A stretch of DNA of 64,000 bases from assembly GCF_001592825.1 (NCBI RefSeq), contig NZ_LTZG01000001.1, positions 434,001 to 498,000 on the forward strand. The letters are read 5' to 3'. Source of the DNA: Planococcus maritimus (lineage in GTDB: Bacteria; Bacillota; Bacilli; Bacillales_A; Planococcaceae). Shown one piece after another: positions 30,364 through 39,967 of the stretch. Numbering within the stretch: position 1 is the stretch's first letter; every line of letters starts with the position of its first letter. The position numbers and the translations under genes are program-made. The notes beneath the pieces were generated by a model. That model saw nothing but the letters and a program-made list of their open reading frames with translations. It did not search any database and was not told where the DNA came from.

Positions 30364-31436
30364 AAGGCATCGTCAGAGCAAGCGCAGCTATTGTCATCAT
30401 ATCCGCCATTTTGTTTTACGCTGTCCACCTGCTAGAGAGCAGCACAGCAACAAGCGGAAGTGGGTCTATCTCAGTCTATAACTGGGGAGAATATATTGAT
30501 ACTGACCTGATCGATCAATTCGAAGAAGAAACGGGCATTCAAGTCATCTACGAAACATTTGATTCGAATGAATCGATGATGACGAAAATCGAACAAGGCG
30601 GCACCTCATATGATGTCGCTATGCCCTCGGAATATGCGATTGAAAAAATGAAAGAAAACGACTTGCTGTTGCCGATCGATCACAGCAAGATCCCGAATCT
30701 AAAAAACATTGATCCGTATTTCTTAGATCTGCCATTCGACCCCGGCAACGAATATTCCATTCCTTATTTCTGGGGCACCGTCGGCATTGCTTATAATCCG
30801 ACCCTGCTTGAAGGCCAGACCTTTGAGAGCTGGGATGACCTGTGGAATCCGACACTCGAACAGGAAGTAATTTTAGTCGATAGCGCACGCGAAGTCATCG
30901 GCATGGGCTTGAACAGTTTAGGCTATTCATTGAACTCGACCGACCTTGGCGAATTGCGGGAAGCTACCGATAAATTGAAAACACTAGGCCCGAATGTCAA
31001 GGCAATCATCGGTGACGAAATCGTCGAAATGATGCGCCGCGAAGAAGCGGCAGTTGCCGTCACTTGGTCCGGGCAAGCGGCCGATATGATGTGGATTAAT
31101 GAAGACATCGACTACGCCGTGCCAGAAGAAGGCTCTAATCTTTGGTTCGATAATATGATCATTCCGTCGACGGCTGGCAATGTCGATGGCGCCCATCAAT
31201 TCATCAACTTCATGCTCGATGCGGAAGTGTCCGCCCAAAATGCAGACTACGTCGGCTATTCCTCACCGAATGCAGCAGCACTTGAGTTGATGGATCCTGA
31301 AGTAACCGGAGACGAGCGCTTCTATCCGACCGAACGGATGCGCGACCGCCTAGAAGTCTATGAAAACCTCGGCCTAGAAATGCTCGGCGTCTACAACGAA
31401 TTGTTTTTGGAGTTCAAAATGGATATGGAAAAATAA
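30360..31436 (+). CDS. potD: Spermidine/putrescine-binding protein PotD, membrane-anchored form
   Basis: This 358-residue extracellular solute-binding protein captures polyamines for PotABC. After the N-terminal segment it shows the PotD/F family start SVYNWGEYID and later IPYFWGTVGIAYNP. Unusually there is no lipobox cysteine; residues 7-25 form a plain hydrophobic segment followed by a Ser/Gly/Thr-rich spacer, so it is probably held by an uncleaved helix or released by signal peptidase I. It overlaps potC by 4 nt (ATGA). Confidence 0.92.
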   Translation: MKGIVRASAAIVIISAILFYAVHLLESSTATSGSGSISVYNWGEYIDTDLIDQFEEETGIQVIYETFDSNESMMTKIEQGGTSYDVAMPSEYAIEKMKENDLLLPIDHSKIPNLKNIDPYFLDLPFDPGNEYSIPYFWGTVGIAYNPTLLEGQTFESWDDLWNPTLEQEVILVDSAREVIGMGLNSLGYSLNSTDLGELREATDKLKTLGPNVKAIIGDEIVEMMRREEAAVAVTWSGQAADMMWINEDIDYAVPEEGSNLWFDNMIIPSTAGNVDGAHQFINFMLDAEVSAQNADYVGYSSPNAAALELMDPEVTGDERFYPTERMRDRLEVYENLGLEMLGVYNELFLEFKMDMEK

Positions 31437-31462
31437 CAGGCAGAACTTCTGCCTGTTTTTTT
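31435..31462 (+). terminator. Terminator of the pot operon
   Basis: Stem AACAGGCAGA/TCTGCCTGTT with a 3-nt loop and T run; the first arm begins in the potD stop codon. Confidence 0.88.
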
Positions 31463-31543
31463 CTGTTTAAATAAGGTATAGTAAATAAGTTCAACACACC
31501 GAAATTTAGCCACACGAAATAAAAACGAGAGAAGGTTAGGCTC

Positions 31544-32737
31544 ATGGCCGTCAAATCAACTAAATTCGCCTTATACATTCTTATGTTCAATATGTTCATC
31601 GCCATGAGCGGAATCGGCCTCATCATCCCGATCATGCCCGCTTACTTGGAAACATTCGGTGTTGCAGGGCAGGCGCTTGGCACTTTGATCGCCACTTTCG
31701 CTTTTGCACAATTTCTCTTTTCGCCAATTTCAGGGGAGTTATCCGATAAATACGGACGCAAGAACTTGATCATTTTCGGTTTGGTCGTCTTCGGCTTGTC
31801 GCAGCTGTTATTTGGTATGGCGACTGAGTTATGGGTCCTTTACCTCGCCCGTTTCTTTAGCGGGGTCGGCGGCGCATTCCTCATTCCCCCGATGATGGCA
31901 TTTGTCGCTGATATCACTACTTACGAAGAGCGCGGCAAGGGCATGGGATTGCTCGGAGCTTCGATGTCACTCGGTTTCATGATCGGGCCAGGCATCGGCG
32001 GTTTCTTGTCTGAAGTCAGCTTACAATTTCCTTTCTATGTCGCGACCTCCGTCGCTTTATTGGCCGCTTTGCTATCGTTCTTCGCTTTGCCGAATGTCAA
32101 ACCGGCGGTGCAAGCGGTTGGCTATAAACGCGAAAATCTGTATCAGCAGATGAAACGCTCTGTCTATACGCCTTACTTCGTCATGCTGCTCGTCATGTTC
32201 ATTTTCGCGTTTGGCTTGTCGAATTTCCAATCGACCATTGCCTTATACGTAGATAAGCAATTCCAGTTCACGCCGAAGGAAATTTCAGTCGTCATCACAG
32301 TCGGCGGTTTTGTTGGCGTCATTGTCCAAACATTCGTTATTGACAGCTTGTTCAAGCGATTTGGTGAGATGCGCGTCATCCTTGTTAATCTGCTCATTTC
32401 TGCTGCTGCAATGATCGGTATTCTATTCGTCAATACCTTCTGGACCATCCTGCTCGTAGCCGCTATCTTTTTCACTGCAGCCTCCCTCTTACGCCCTGCA
32501 ATCAACACGCTCATTTCAAAACTGGCAGGAGATTCACAAGGATTTGCAGCTGGTATGAACAATGCGTATATGAGCTTAGGAAATATGATTGGGCCGGCAC
32601 TTGCCGGAATTCTTTTTGATATTGATATGAGCTTCCCGTATATCACCGGAACGTTCATCCTGCTCGTTTGTTTCTTTATTGCTTGGAGCTGGTCGTCTCA
32701 AAAGAAAGAATTGCTGCAGGAGAGCCGTAGCAACTAA
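31544..32737 (+). CDS. MFS multidrug efflux transporter (Bmr/NorA-like, 12 TM)
   Basis: This 397-residue major facilitator has about 12 helices. DHA1 signs are present: the motif-A loop GELSDKYGRKN, the family C motif LGFMIGPGIGGFLSE and ARFFSGVGGAFLIP. It probably exports hydrophobic cationic compounds by proton antiport; substrates are not predictable. It is monocistronic, following its own spacer of about 80 bp after the pot terminator. Confidence 0.88.
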   Translation: MAVKSTKFALYILMFNMFIAMSGIGLIIPIMPAYLETFGVAGQALGTLIATFAFAQFLFSPISGELSDKYGRKNLIIFGLVVFGLSQLLFGMATELWVLYLARFFSGVGGAFLIPPMMAFVADITTYEERGKGMGLLGASMSLGFMIGPGIGGFLSEVSLQFPFYVATSVALLAALLSFFALPNVKPAVQAVGYKRENLYQQMKRSVYTPYFVMLLVMFIFAFGLSNFQSTIALYVDKQFQFTPKEISVVITVGGFVGVIVQTFVIDSLFKRFGEMRVILVNLLISAAAMIGILFVNTFWTILLVAAIFFTAASLLRPAINTLISKLAGDSQGFAAGMNNAYMSLGNMIGPALAGILFDIDMSFPYITGTFILLVCFFIAWSWSSQKKELLQESRSN

Positions 32738-32747
32738 ATCACCCAAA

Positions 32748-32785
32748 CAAAAAGCGAGATGCCGCAATGGCATCTCGCTTTTTTA
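32748..32785. terminator. Terminator shared by the MFS gene and dapL
   Basis: A 14-bp stem AAAAGCGAGATGCC/GGCATCTCGCTTTT with a 5-nt loop; it reaches the stop codon of convergent dapL (32783-32785). Confidence 0.88.
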
Positions 32786-33898
32786 TCGTTCCTTGAAATA
32801 GTCGTAGAGGAATTTTGGCATATACGCCAGGATGCCTTCATCTGGGATCAATTTGGCATGATGCAAGCCGTAATCCGATCCTACCCCTGCCCAGAACATC
32901 AAAGATGGCAGCCGTTCAGTAAAATAGCCGAAATCTTCACCTGTCATGGCCGCTTTGCTGCGGACAGCTTGGATGCCTGGAGCATCTTGTGCGTAGCGTA
33001 AAAACGACTCCGCGAGCTGCTCATCATTGTCCACTTGACGGTAGTTTGCTCCGTAATCGATCGACACTTGGCATTCATAGCCCGTCTCAATCGATTTGCA
33101 CAACGCTTCAATACGCTGTTTCACACTTTCCATCGACTCCGGCGTCAAAGTACGAATGGTCCCTTCTAAACGCGCTCGTTCAGCGATGATATTCTGCACA
33201 GTGCCGGCTGACATTTTCCCAACTGTCACCACGGCCGAATCCATCGGGTCGACATTGCGGCTGACCACTGTTTGCAACTGCATCATTAAAGCCGCTGCGG
33301 CCACCGCCATATCGCGCGTCTGATGTGGGTAAGCGGCATGTCCGCCTTTGCCGTGCAGGTCAATAAACAATTCCGATGTATTGGCAAACAATAGCCCAGG
33401 TTTTGTCGCCACAGTGCCAAGGGGCAGTTCAGGCGCGATGTGCAAGGCGAAAAGTTCATCCGGCACCAAGTCCGGACGTTCCTGTTCAAGCCATGCTAGC
33501 AGCGGCTCAGCGCCGCCTGGTCCTTCTTCAGCCGGTTGAAACAAAATCACGGCATCGTTATCGAGTGGCTGTTCTACCAGCTGTTCCAATAAGCCGAGCG
33601 CAACCGCCATATGCATATCGTGACCACATGCATGCATGAACCCTTCATGGCAGGAAGCAAACGGCAAGCCGGTTTCCTCAAGGATCGGCAAGCCATCGAT
33701 ATCCGTGCGCCATCCGATCGTTTTTTCGGGTGAGAGGCCCTTCACTTTGATCACAAGGCCCGTTCGCCACTCAACCAGTTCGAGACGATCAGATGGCATT
33801 TGCAAGATGATTTTTTTCAAATAGCTTTGCGTTTTGAATTCCTGAAATCCGATTTCCGGAATTTCATGCAGCTCTCTCCTGATTTGAATAAGATCCAT
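32783..33898 (-). CDS. dapL: N-acetyldiaminopimelate deacetylase
   Basis: This 371-residue M20-family metallopeptidase removes the acetyl group from N-acetyl-LL-diaminopimelate in the acetylase branch of lysine biosynthesis (YkuR in B. subtilis). Motifs: [10 protein letters not shown] (metal ligands), [11 protein letters not shown], and a C-terminal [13 protein letters not shown] is 6 nt before the ATG at 33898. It lies 10 bp after dapH, so the two form an operon. The adjacent pathway partner is the main reason to prefer this over other M20 amidohydrolases. The symbol dapL is also used for an unrelated aminotransferase. Confidence 0.9.
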   Translation of the reverse strand: MDLIQIRRELHEIPEIGFQEFKTQSYLKKIILQMPSDRLELVEWRTGLVIKVKGLSPEKTIGWRTDIDGLPILEETGLPFASCHEGFMHACGHDMHMAVALGLLEQLVEQPLDNDAVILFQPAEEGPGGAEPLLAWLEQERPDLVPDELFALHIAPELPLGTVATKPGLLFANTSELFIDLHGKGGHAAYPHQTRDMAVAAAALMMQLQTVVSRNVDPMDSAVVTVGKMSAGTVQNIIAERARLEGTIRTLTPESMESVKQRIEALCKSIETGYECQVSIDYGANYRQVDNDEQLAESFLRYAQDAPGIQAVRSKAAMTGEDFGYFTERLPSLMFWAGVGSDYGLHHAKLIPDEGILAYMPKFLYDYFKER

Positions 33899-33908
33899 AA
33901 ATGGCCTC

Positions 33909-34622
33909 TTACAGCTGGCGGAGTTCTTGCTTGATTTCCGTTTTTGATCGGGTTTTTTCATCCATCAGCTTCAACACGCGTGCTGGCGCTCCTCCAACCA
34001 CAGCGTTCTCAGGAACATCTTCGATCACGACAGCTCCTGCAGCGACGACGGAACCTTTGCCAATGCGCACCCCTTCCAAAACGACTGCGTTTGCGCCAAT
34101 CATGACATCGTCCTCGACAATGACCGGTGTAGCGGATGCAGGCTCGATGACACCTGCAAGTACTGCGCCCGCTCCAATGTGGCAGTTTTTCCCGACTGTT
34201 GCGCGGCCGCCCATGATCACGCCCATGTCGATCATCGTACCATCACCGATCACGGATCCAATATTGATGACAGCACCCATCATAATGATGCAATTGCTGC
34301 CAATCTCAACGTTTTCACGGATAAACGCACCTGGTTCGATGCGGGAATTAATATTTTTCAAGTCAAGCATCGGAATCGCTGAGTTTCTGCGATCGTTTTC
34401 CACTACGGAATCTTCGATGACTGAAGCATGCTGCTCAAGTGCTTTTTCCACTTCAGCCCATTCTCCGAATACTGTCGCGTGATTGCCTTCTCCGAATACT
34501 TTCGAGCCTTCGCCAAAGTTAAGCGCAGCTACGCCGTCACCTTTGACATATACTTTTACAGGTGTCGATTTCTTCGCATTTTGTATGTACGAAATAATTT
34601 GATTTGCATCCATTTGTTCCAT
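33909..34622 (-). CDS. dapH: 2,3,4,5-tetrahydrodipicolinate N-acetyltransferase
   Basis: This 237-residue left-handed beta-helix acyltransferase acetylates tetrahydrodipicolinate. Residues 90-200 show the hexapeptide repeat rhythm ([19 protein letters not shown]), and the sequence matches B. subtilis YkuQ/DapH from the start ([15 protein letters not shown]). GAGG is 9 nt before the first ATG; a second ATG three codons later would give the same length class. Confidence 0.93.
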   Translation of the reverse strand: MEQMDANQIISYIQNAKKSTPVKVYVKGDGVAALNFGEGSKVFGEGNHATVFGEWAEVEKALEQHASVIEDSVVENDRRNSAIPMLDLKNINSRIEPGAFIRENVEIGSNCIIMMGAVINIGSVIGDGTMIDMGVIMGGRATVGKNCHIGAGAVLAGVIEPASATPVIVEDDVMIGANAVVLEGVRIGKGSVVAAGAVVIEDVPENAVVGGAPARVLKLMDEKTRSKTEIKQELRQL

Positions 34623-34655
34623 TGATCAAAACCTCTTTCTCTCGTGTAATGGTGT

Positions 34656-34679
34656 TATTATATCTGATTCAGTATAATA
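34656..34679. promoter_or_regulatory. Inverted repeat over the dapH promoter
   Basis: TATTATA-T-CTGA and TCAG-TATAATA form an imperfect 11-bp inverted repeat around one base. The left half contains TATAAT on the minus strand, a possible -10 for dapH. The position between ccpE and dapH suggests an operator; the binding protein is unknown. Confidence 0.35.
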
Positions 34680-34688
34680 ATACATCCT

Positions 34689-35564
34689 TTAGCTTAACAG
34701 AGTGGCATGTTTTTTGACAATATCGACAAATGCCCCGACTTGCCGAAGCTGGAAAGACGATTCATAGCCAATCAGCCATGTGTCCCGGGTCAATTCAAGT
34801 TCCTGTTCGCTATTCGTCAGCGGCACCGTATGGACATCTTCTGCCCCTGTCAGGGTAATCGATGGCAAAATTGCATAGCCGATTCCATTGACGGCCATTT
34901 GCTTACACGTCTCGATCTGGTCGACCGTAATTTGGCGCTTCGGGTTGGAGGCGAAATGCTTTTGCCACCACTGTTGGATTTCCTCGTAATAAGTGGAATC
35001 GCTTTTAAATTGGATAAACGGCCGCTCGGTCATCATCACTTCTTCGAGCGAACTGATTTCTTTGTCGACCAAATACAAAGTGTCTTTGAACAGATGAATC
35101 TTCGGTCCTTTCCAGTCGGTCTGGCCCCGAACGATGCCGATATGCGCTTCGCCGTCGTACAAAGCACGGACAATTTCAGAACTCCAGCCGGTGATCAATT
35201 GCACTTTCGCTTCAGGATACAGTGTAATAAAATCTTTCAATACTTTCGGAAGCCAGTTCTGTCCGATAATCGATGCGCAGGCAATTTTCAAGGTGCCATG
35301 CACTTTTTCACTTAAAGTGTGCAGCTGTTCAAACATTTCTTCCCGCCGCACAACTGCTTCCTTTGCGTATTGGATGACCAATTCACCCGCAGGAGTGGGA
35401 GTCAAGCCTTTCTGGGAACGCACAAACAATTGTTGCCCCCATTCCTTTTCGATCGATTGCAATCGCTGAGATAAGGCTGGCTGCGACAGAAACAGCCGTT
35501 CTGCTGCTTTTCGCATATTGCCTTCTTCAGCCAGCACTTTGATAATCAGTTCTTCATTGGACAT
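34689..35564 (-). CDS. ccpE: LysR family regulator, CcpE/YkuM-like
   Basis: This 291-residue LysR protein has an N-terminal winged HTH (NMRKAAERLFLSQPALSQRLQSIE as residues 16-39) and a substrate-binding domain. In staphylococci CcpE senses citrate and activates the TCA-cycle gene citB; B. subtilis YkuM is its homologue. Assignment rests on the sequence and on the neighbourhood (darB, dapH, dapL), which is the same in B. subtilis. Its start lies 11 bases inside the end of the upstream MFS gene, so the two are likely coupled. Confidence 0.8.
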   Translation of the reverse strand: MSNEELIIKVLAEEGNMRKAAERLFLSQPALSQRLQSIEKEWGQQLFVRSQKGLTPTPAGELVIQYAKEAVVRREEMFEQLHTLSEKVHGTLKIACASIIGQNWLPKVLKDFITLYPEAKVQLITGWSSEIVRALYDGEAHIGIVRGQTDWKGPKIHLFKDTLYLVDKEISSLEEVMMTERPFIQFKSDSTYYEEIQQWWQKHFASNPKRQITVDQIETCKQMAVNGIGYAILPSITLTGAEDVHTVPLTNSEQELELTRDTWLIGYESSFQLRQVGAFVDIVKKHATLLS

Positions 35565-37032
35565 CCGGTTTCACTCCTTTCAATCCCCTCAAGCCGAAAA
35601 TTAGCAAAACACTGATCAAGGCACAGAGAAATGCGATACTGTAAACATTGCGCAGTCCAAAAGCCAATGCTTCTTGCAATACCTGCTTTTCTGCTTCAGG
35701 CAATTTGGCGCGACTATCCATGCTTAATATAGCGTTGACCGACTCCAGCGACAGACGGCTCCCCGCATCATTTAGCCGGTTTAGCAGCGAGCTATTTAAT
35801 ATGCTGCCGAGAAGTGCCACGCCAATTGTGCTGCCAAGATTGCGCATGAACATATTGGATGCGGTTGCCGCTCCACGCTTGTCGTAGGAAACAGCTGATT
35901 GGATGGAAACGATAAAAGCGGTACTCGTCAATCCCATGCCGACACCGACGAAAAAACTCGACATCCCTGCCCAAAGCGGTCCAAATCCGGGCTGCATGAA
36001 AACAAATAATGCGGTGCCCAATAGCAAAAATACCCCTCCGAGCAGCGAAGTGCGGAAATAACCGATTTTGATTAACAGCCTTCCGGAAAAGACCGAAGCA
36101 ATCGGCCAACCAATGGACATCGTTGTTAAAGTGAACCCTGCAATTGCAGCTGGCTGTTCCATAACACCAGTGACATAGGCCGGCAGATAACTTGAAATGC
36201 CGATCAATATGATTCCCGTTGCAAGAGACACCAAATTTGCATAGCGGATTGCCCGATTTTGCCAAATTTCAAAAGGCATCATCGGATCGATCGACACACG
36301 TTCTGCTTTGACAAACCAGAACATGAACACAATGCCAATCAATGCCAGAACAAAAGAAGGAGTGGAGAGCCAATTAAAAGACACTCCCCCTTCGATCAAC
36401 AGATATAAGACACTGCTCAATGCAAGCGTCAAAAACAAAGCACCTTTGTAATCGATATTCGCCCGTTCCATACGTTTCGGTTCTTTTAAATAAATCACGA
36501 TACCAAGCAGCGACAAAATTCCAAGCGGCAAGTTGACCCAAAACACATATTGCCAACCAATCGTCGCCACCAAGACACCTCCGATGGCAGGCCCTGCGAT
36601 GGCTGAAATGCCCCATACACTCGACAAATAGCCTTGGATCTTCGCTCGTTCCTCTGTGGAATAAATATCCCCTATAATGGTCGAGGCAATCGGCATGATA
36701 GCCCCTGCCCCCGCCCCCTGGATAAAGCGAAAAGCGATCAATTGCTCCATCGAGTCTGCTAACCCGCAGAGCAATGACCCGAATAAAAACAACAGCATGC
36801 CGAACGCAAAAATCGCTTTTCTGCCAACAAGATCCGCCAACTTGCCATATAATAACACCGTCACGGTACTCATCAATAAATAAGCAGAGAACACCCAGCT
36901 GTATTTTGAGAAGCCCCCGAGATCTGCAGCAATACTTGGCATGGCAGTTGAAACTATGGTCGCTTCAACTGCCGAGACGAACATCGCCAGCATGACTGCC
37001 AGTAAAATGAGTGGGCGTTTCGGTTGTTTCAT
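35554..37032 (-). CDS. MFS multidrug transporter, DHA2 family (14 TM)
   Basis: This 492-residue transporter has about 14 helices and the DHA2 pattern: EATIVSTAMPSIAADL in helix 1, the loop GKLADLVGRK, and GPAIGGVLV in motif C. Likely a proton-driven drug exporter of the QacA/LfrA type. AGGGA is 5 nt before the ATG at 37032. It ends within the ccpE start, an arrangement not present at ykuM in B. subtilis, so the pump looks inserted into a conserved block. Confidence 0.88.
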   Translation of the reverse strand: MKQPKRPLILLAVMLAMFVSAVEATIVSTAMPSIAADLGGFSKYSWVFSAYLLMSTVTVLLYGKLADLVGRKAIFAFGMLLFLFGSLLCGLADSMEQLIAFRFIQGAGAGAIMPIASTIIGDIYSTEERAKIQGYLSSVWGISAIAGPAIGGVLVATIGWQYVFWVNLPLGILSLLGIVIYLKEPKRMERANIDYKGALFLTLALSSVLYLLIEGGVSFNWLSTPSFVLALIGIVFMFWFVKAERVSIDPMMPFEIWQNRAIRYANLVSLATGIILIGISSYLPAYVTGVMEQPAAIAGFTLTTMSIGWPIASVFSGRLLIKIGYFRTSLLGGVFLLLGTALFVFMQPGFGPLWAGMSSFFVGVGMGLTSTAFIVSIQSAVSYDKRGAATASNMFMRNLGSTIGVALLGSILNSSLLNRLNDAGSRLSLESVNAILSMDSRAKLPEAEKQVLQEALAFGLRNVYSIAFLCALISVLLIFGLRGLKGVKPDVQ

Positions 37033-37059
37033 ATTATTCCCTACTTTCACAACCAGCAG

Positions 37060-37090
37060 AAAAAAAGGCCTCAATGGATGAGACCTTTTT
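37060..37090 (-). terminator. Terminator of darB
   Basis: On the minus strand AGGTCTCA/TGAGGCCT (37079-37086 with 37066-37073, one wobble) is followed by T7. Confidence 0.8.
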
Positions 37091-37098
37091 CAGGGTGA

Positions 37099-37542
37099 TT
37101 ATCGTTTGAACTGGTATAGTTGTTTTTTTAATTGCTTTAAGACGATCCGTCTCGTTAAGATACCCATAAACATTCCATTGTCATCCACAACACACAGGAA
37201 ATTCTGGTCAATCACTAAATCCAATGCCCTTTGAAAACGGTCATTCAAATGGATCAGCGGCAAGTCAGTCTGCATGATCTCCTCGACTCGTATATTGCCT
37301 AGTTTCTCGTATTCTATATGGTCCATTCCAAGAATGGCATCTGTGATGCGCTGGGCGTTAATTAAGCCGTGAAACCGGTACTTCGCATCCAAAACCGGGA
37401 TGGCTGAATAGCCGGTCTTCGTCAAAACCAATAAAGCATGCTCGGCACTATTGCCGATTTGGACATGTGCTACTTTTTCGGACGAGATGACAAATTCTTC
37501 AATCGGGGTTTCTAGAAAATCTTTGCTCGGTAATGAAATCAT
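37099..37542 (-). CDS. darB: CBS-domain c-di-AMP-binding protein DarB (YkuL/CbpB)
   Basis: This 147-residue protein consists of two CBS domains only (about 20-75 and 85-145). B. subtilis DarB binds c-di-AMP; without it, DarB activates Rel and pyruvate carboxylase. The key CBS turns are present (GYSAIPVLD and FLCVVDDNGMFMGILTRR). AAGGAG is 8 nt before the ATG. Since PycA is encoded in this same window, both partners of that control loop are seen. Confidence 0.9.
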   Translation of the reverse strand: MISLPSKDFLETPIEEFVISSEKVAHVQIGNSAEHALLVLTKTGYSAIPVLDAKYRFHGLINAQRITDAILGMDHIEYEKLGNIRVEEIMQTDLPLIHLNDRFQRALDLVIDQNFLCVVDDNGMFMGILTRRIVLKQLKKQLYQFKR

Positions 37543-37639
37543 GTGCTCTACTCCTTTTGCATCGCATATGATGCTGAAACACTTCGATTACATCATAACA
37601 TAATACGGTTCCCGAAACTATTTAATTGGGGATTTCGCC

Positions 37640-38407
37640 TTAAAAAGGAAACTTATTCAACCACTGTCCACCGTCTAAGGTCACGATTTCACCATTCATA
37701 TAAGCCGCTTTTTCCGACATGATAAAAGCAGCCAGTTCTGCCACTTCTTCCGGTTTTCCAAGCCGTCCTAAAGGAACAGATTTCAAAGTCCGTTGCACCG
37801 CTTCTTGAGACTCAAACAATTTTTCCGCTCCCCCCGTCCGTTCGATGGGACCAGGAGCAATTCCATTGACGCGAATGCCGTATTGCGTACCCCATTCGAC
37901 CGCTAGCGTTCGAGTCAGCGACATGACCCCGGCTTTTGCGGCGGCAGAGTGTGCAACGCCAGCGCCGGCATTCCAGGCATATGTTGCCAACATATTTAGT
38001 ATATTCCCCTTTGTTCCATTTTCAATCCAGTAATTTCCTACAGCATGAGAACAAAAAAACGTCCCGTTCAAGACGATATCAATGACAGAGCGCCAACCAT
38101 TGGGCGATAATTTTTCGGCATGGACAATGAAATTTCCGGCCGCGTTATTAACAAGGCCATCGATTCTCCCGAATTTTTCATGAGCGAAACTGACCATTGC
38201 CTTAGCGTGTTCAGGTTCGCGAACATCCATCTGGAAAGCTTCTGCCTGACCGCGCAGCGCTGATAATTTAGTCAAGGCCTCATTCAATTTTTCCATATCA
38301 CGTCCCGTAATGATGACGTTTGCCCCTTCAGCAGCAAATTTTTCTGCCATGTGTAAGCCCATCCCACTGGATCCACCGGTTACAATTATTGTTTGCTCAC
38401 TTAACAT
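37640..38407 (-). CDS. fadH: 2,4-dienoyl-CoA reductase (SDR family)
   Basis: This 255-residue short-chain reductase removes double bonds during degradation of unsaturated fatty acids. It has GGSSGMG for NADP, NNAAGNF and, at the usual YxxxK position, SAAAK. The loss of Tyr with retained Lys is typical of the dienoyl-CoA reductase branch. The sequence follows B. subtilis YkuF/FadH closely, including APGPIERTGG. Confidence 0.92.
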   Translation of the reverse strand: MLSEQTIIVTGGSSGMGLHMAEKFAAEGANVIITGRDMEKLNEALTKLSALRGQAEAFQMDVREPEHAKAMVSFAHEKFGRIDGLVNNAAGNFIVHAEKLSPNGWRSVIDIVLNGTFFCSHAVGNYWIENGTKGNILNMLATYAWNAGAGVAHSAAAKAGVMSLTRTLAVEWGTQYGIRVNGIAPGPIERTGGAEKLFESQEAVQRTLKSVPLGRLGKPEEVAELAAFIMSEKAAYMNGEIVTLDGGQWLNKFPF

Positions 38408-38533
38408 TTCAACATCCCCTTTTTTGAGTCTTCTCTGAAGTTTTCTATCGAATTCGGTTTATGTACAGTGACTGAAAATTTTGATATGATAAGCAAAGAC
38501 TAATTTATCCATTATTGCGAAAGGAATGAGCTC

Positions 38534-38995
38534 ATGTCCCTGACAATGAAAGATTCGGAAATCGCTCAAGCTATCTTCACTGTTAACCGCCACGCTAAGA
38601 CTGCTCCTGACAATCAATTTCTCTATGCCTTGAAAAAACAATCTTTGAATCTGATGATTCAACAAAAACGAGCTCAAAAGCTTGGCCTGCACTTCAGCAA
38701 AAACCCCCGAAAAAGCCAACAACAATCATCTGTCCTCGTAAAATGCGGTAATTATTATTTTCACATGCTTCCCAAAAAGGAAGATTTCCATTCGCTCGAG
38801 CATTTTGGTGACTTGGACGAATCCTATCGCAATCCACCAAGCCGTATGAACCTGAAGCATGCGAAAGAATTGCTTCAAAATTATACCGGGCTGAAGCCTC
38901 AGGAAAAAAAGACTGCGCTCTCGGCTTTTTCTAAGCGCTATGAACCGAAAGAAACGAATCGTTTCTATACACCTAAAAAATCCTATTTCGACTGA
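38534..38995 (+). CDS. ykyB: YkyB family protein
   Basis: This 153-residue soluble protein matches YkyB of B. subtilis (VNRHAKTAPDN, LGLHFSKNPRKSQQQS, YYFHMLPKKEDF). AAGGAA is 7 nt before the ATG. Function is unknown. It is divergent from fadH, as in the conserved ykuF-ykyB neighbourhood. Confidence 0.9.
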   Translation: MSLTMKDSEIAQAIFTVNRHAKTAPDNQFLYALKKQSLNLMIQQKRAQKLGLHFSKNPRKSQQQSSVLVKCGNYYFHMLPKKEDFHSLEHFGDLDESYRNPPSRMNLKHAKELLQNYTGLKPQEKKTALSAFSKRYEPKETNRFYTPKKSYFD

Positions 38996-38999
38996 TCAA

Positions 39000-39028
39000 C
39001 CGGCAAATGCATTTTGCCGGGTTTTTTT
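39000..39028. terminator. Terminator between ykyB and the dehydrogenase gene
   Basis: Stem CCGGCAAA-TGCA-TTTTGCCGG followed by T7 on the plus strand. Confidence 0.82.
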
Positions 39029-39030
39029 GG

Positions 39031-39900
39031 TTATTTTTCCACAAAGTCAAAATGACGAATTAAGGCTTGTGTGCCGAAGTCACCATCTCCTCCGCGTTCG
39101 AGCTCCTCATAGATGCCGAGCGATAATTTCAATCCTGGCAACTCCAAGCCCCATCGTTCAGATTCCTCTACCGCTATTTTCATGTCCTTGATGAAATGCT
39201 TGATATAAAATCCAGGTCGAAAATCGCCTTCTATCATTTTCGGAGCCAAGTTCGATAACGACCAAGATCCAGCGGCGCCAGCTGAAATTGATCGCAGCAC
39301 GTTCTCCGGGTCCAATCCTGCTTTTTTTGCATAAATCAGCGATTCGCAGACTCCTAACATATTATTTGCGATATTGATCTGGTTGCACATTTTTGTATGT
39401 TGTCCAGAACCGGCCGGGCCTTGGAGAATGATGTTGCCTGCAAATAACCGAAACAGTGGAAGCAATTGCTTGAACACGTCTTCCTCGCCGCCGACCATAA
39501 CGGATAGCACCGCGTTTTTTGCGCCGATATCCCCACCAGAAACTGGGGCATCCAGTGCATGCATCCCTTTAGCACGTGCTGCATCTGAAATTTCCTGAGC
39601 CAGTTTCGGCTGGGAAGTGGTCAAATCAATGAGCACCGTTCCTTTGTTAGCATTGGCTAATAAGCCGTTCTCGCCAAAGTAGATTTCTCTGACATCTTCC
39701 GGGTAACCGACCATCGTGAAAATCACTTCTGCATCTGTTGCCAGATCCCGCGGCGTATCTTTCCATGATGCGCCTCGTTCCAAGAGATCGTCAGCTTTTT
39801 TTGCAGTTCTTGTAAAAACAGAAAGCTCATGGCCTCCCTCCAGCAGATGGCGTCCAATGCTATTACCCATAACACCTGTACCGATAAATCCAATTTTCAT
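39031..39900 (-). CDS. 3-Hydroxyisobutyrate-dehydrogenase-type NAD(P) oxidoreductase
   Basis: This 289-residue beta-hydroxyacid dehydrogenase has the N-terminal Rossmann motif GFIGTGVMG, the substrate-binding LDAPVSGGDIGA and the catalytic-Lys segment GQHTKMCNQI. It may act on 3-hydroxyisobutyrate, tartronate semialdehyde or a similar acid; the context does not choose. AGGAGG lies before the ATG at 39900; the frame opens 11 codons earlier without a site. Confidence 0.9.
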   Translation of the reverse strand: MKIGFIGTGVMGNSIGRHLLEGGHELSVFTRTAKKADDLLERGASWKDTPRDLATDAEVIFTMVGYPEDVREIYFGENGLLANANKGTVLIDLTTSQPKLAQEISDAARAKGMHALDAPVSGGDIGAKNAVLSVMVGGEEDVFKQLLPLFRLFAGNIILQGPAGSGQHTKMCNQINIANNMLGVCESLIYAKKAGLDPENVLRSISAGAAGSWSLSNLAPKMIEGDFRPGFYIKHFIKDMKIAVEESERWGLELPGLKLSLGIYEELERGGDGDFGTQALIRHFDFVEK

Positions 39901-39967
39901 TTTATTGCCTCCTCTGTACTTCCATAATAGCAAAAATTATCAGTCTATTCACCCTTCTTTTTGGCAT

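Noticed and set aside
34623-34688. Lysine riboswitch before dapH
   Set aside because: The gap is only 66 bp, far too short for an L box, and no T-box motif is visible.
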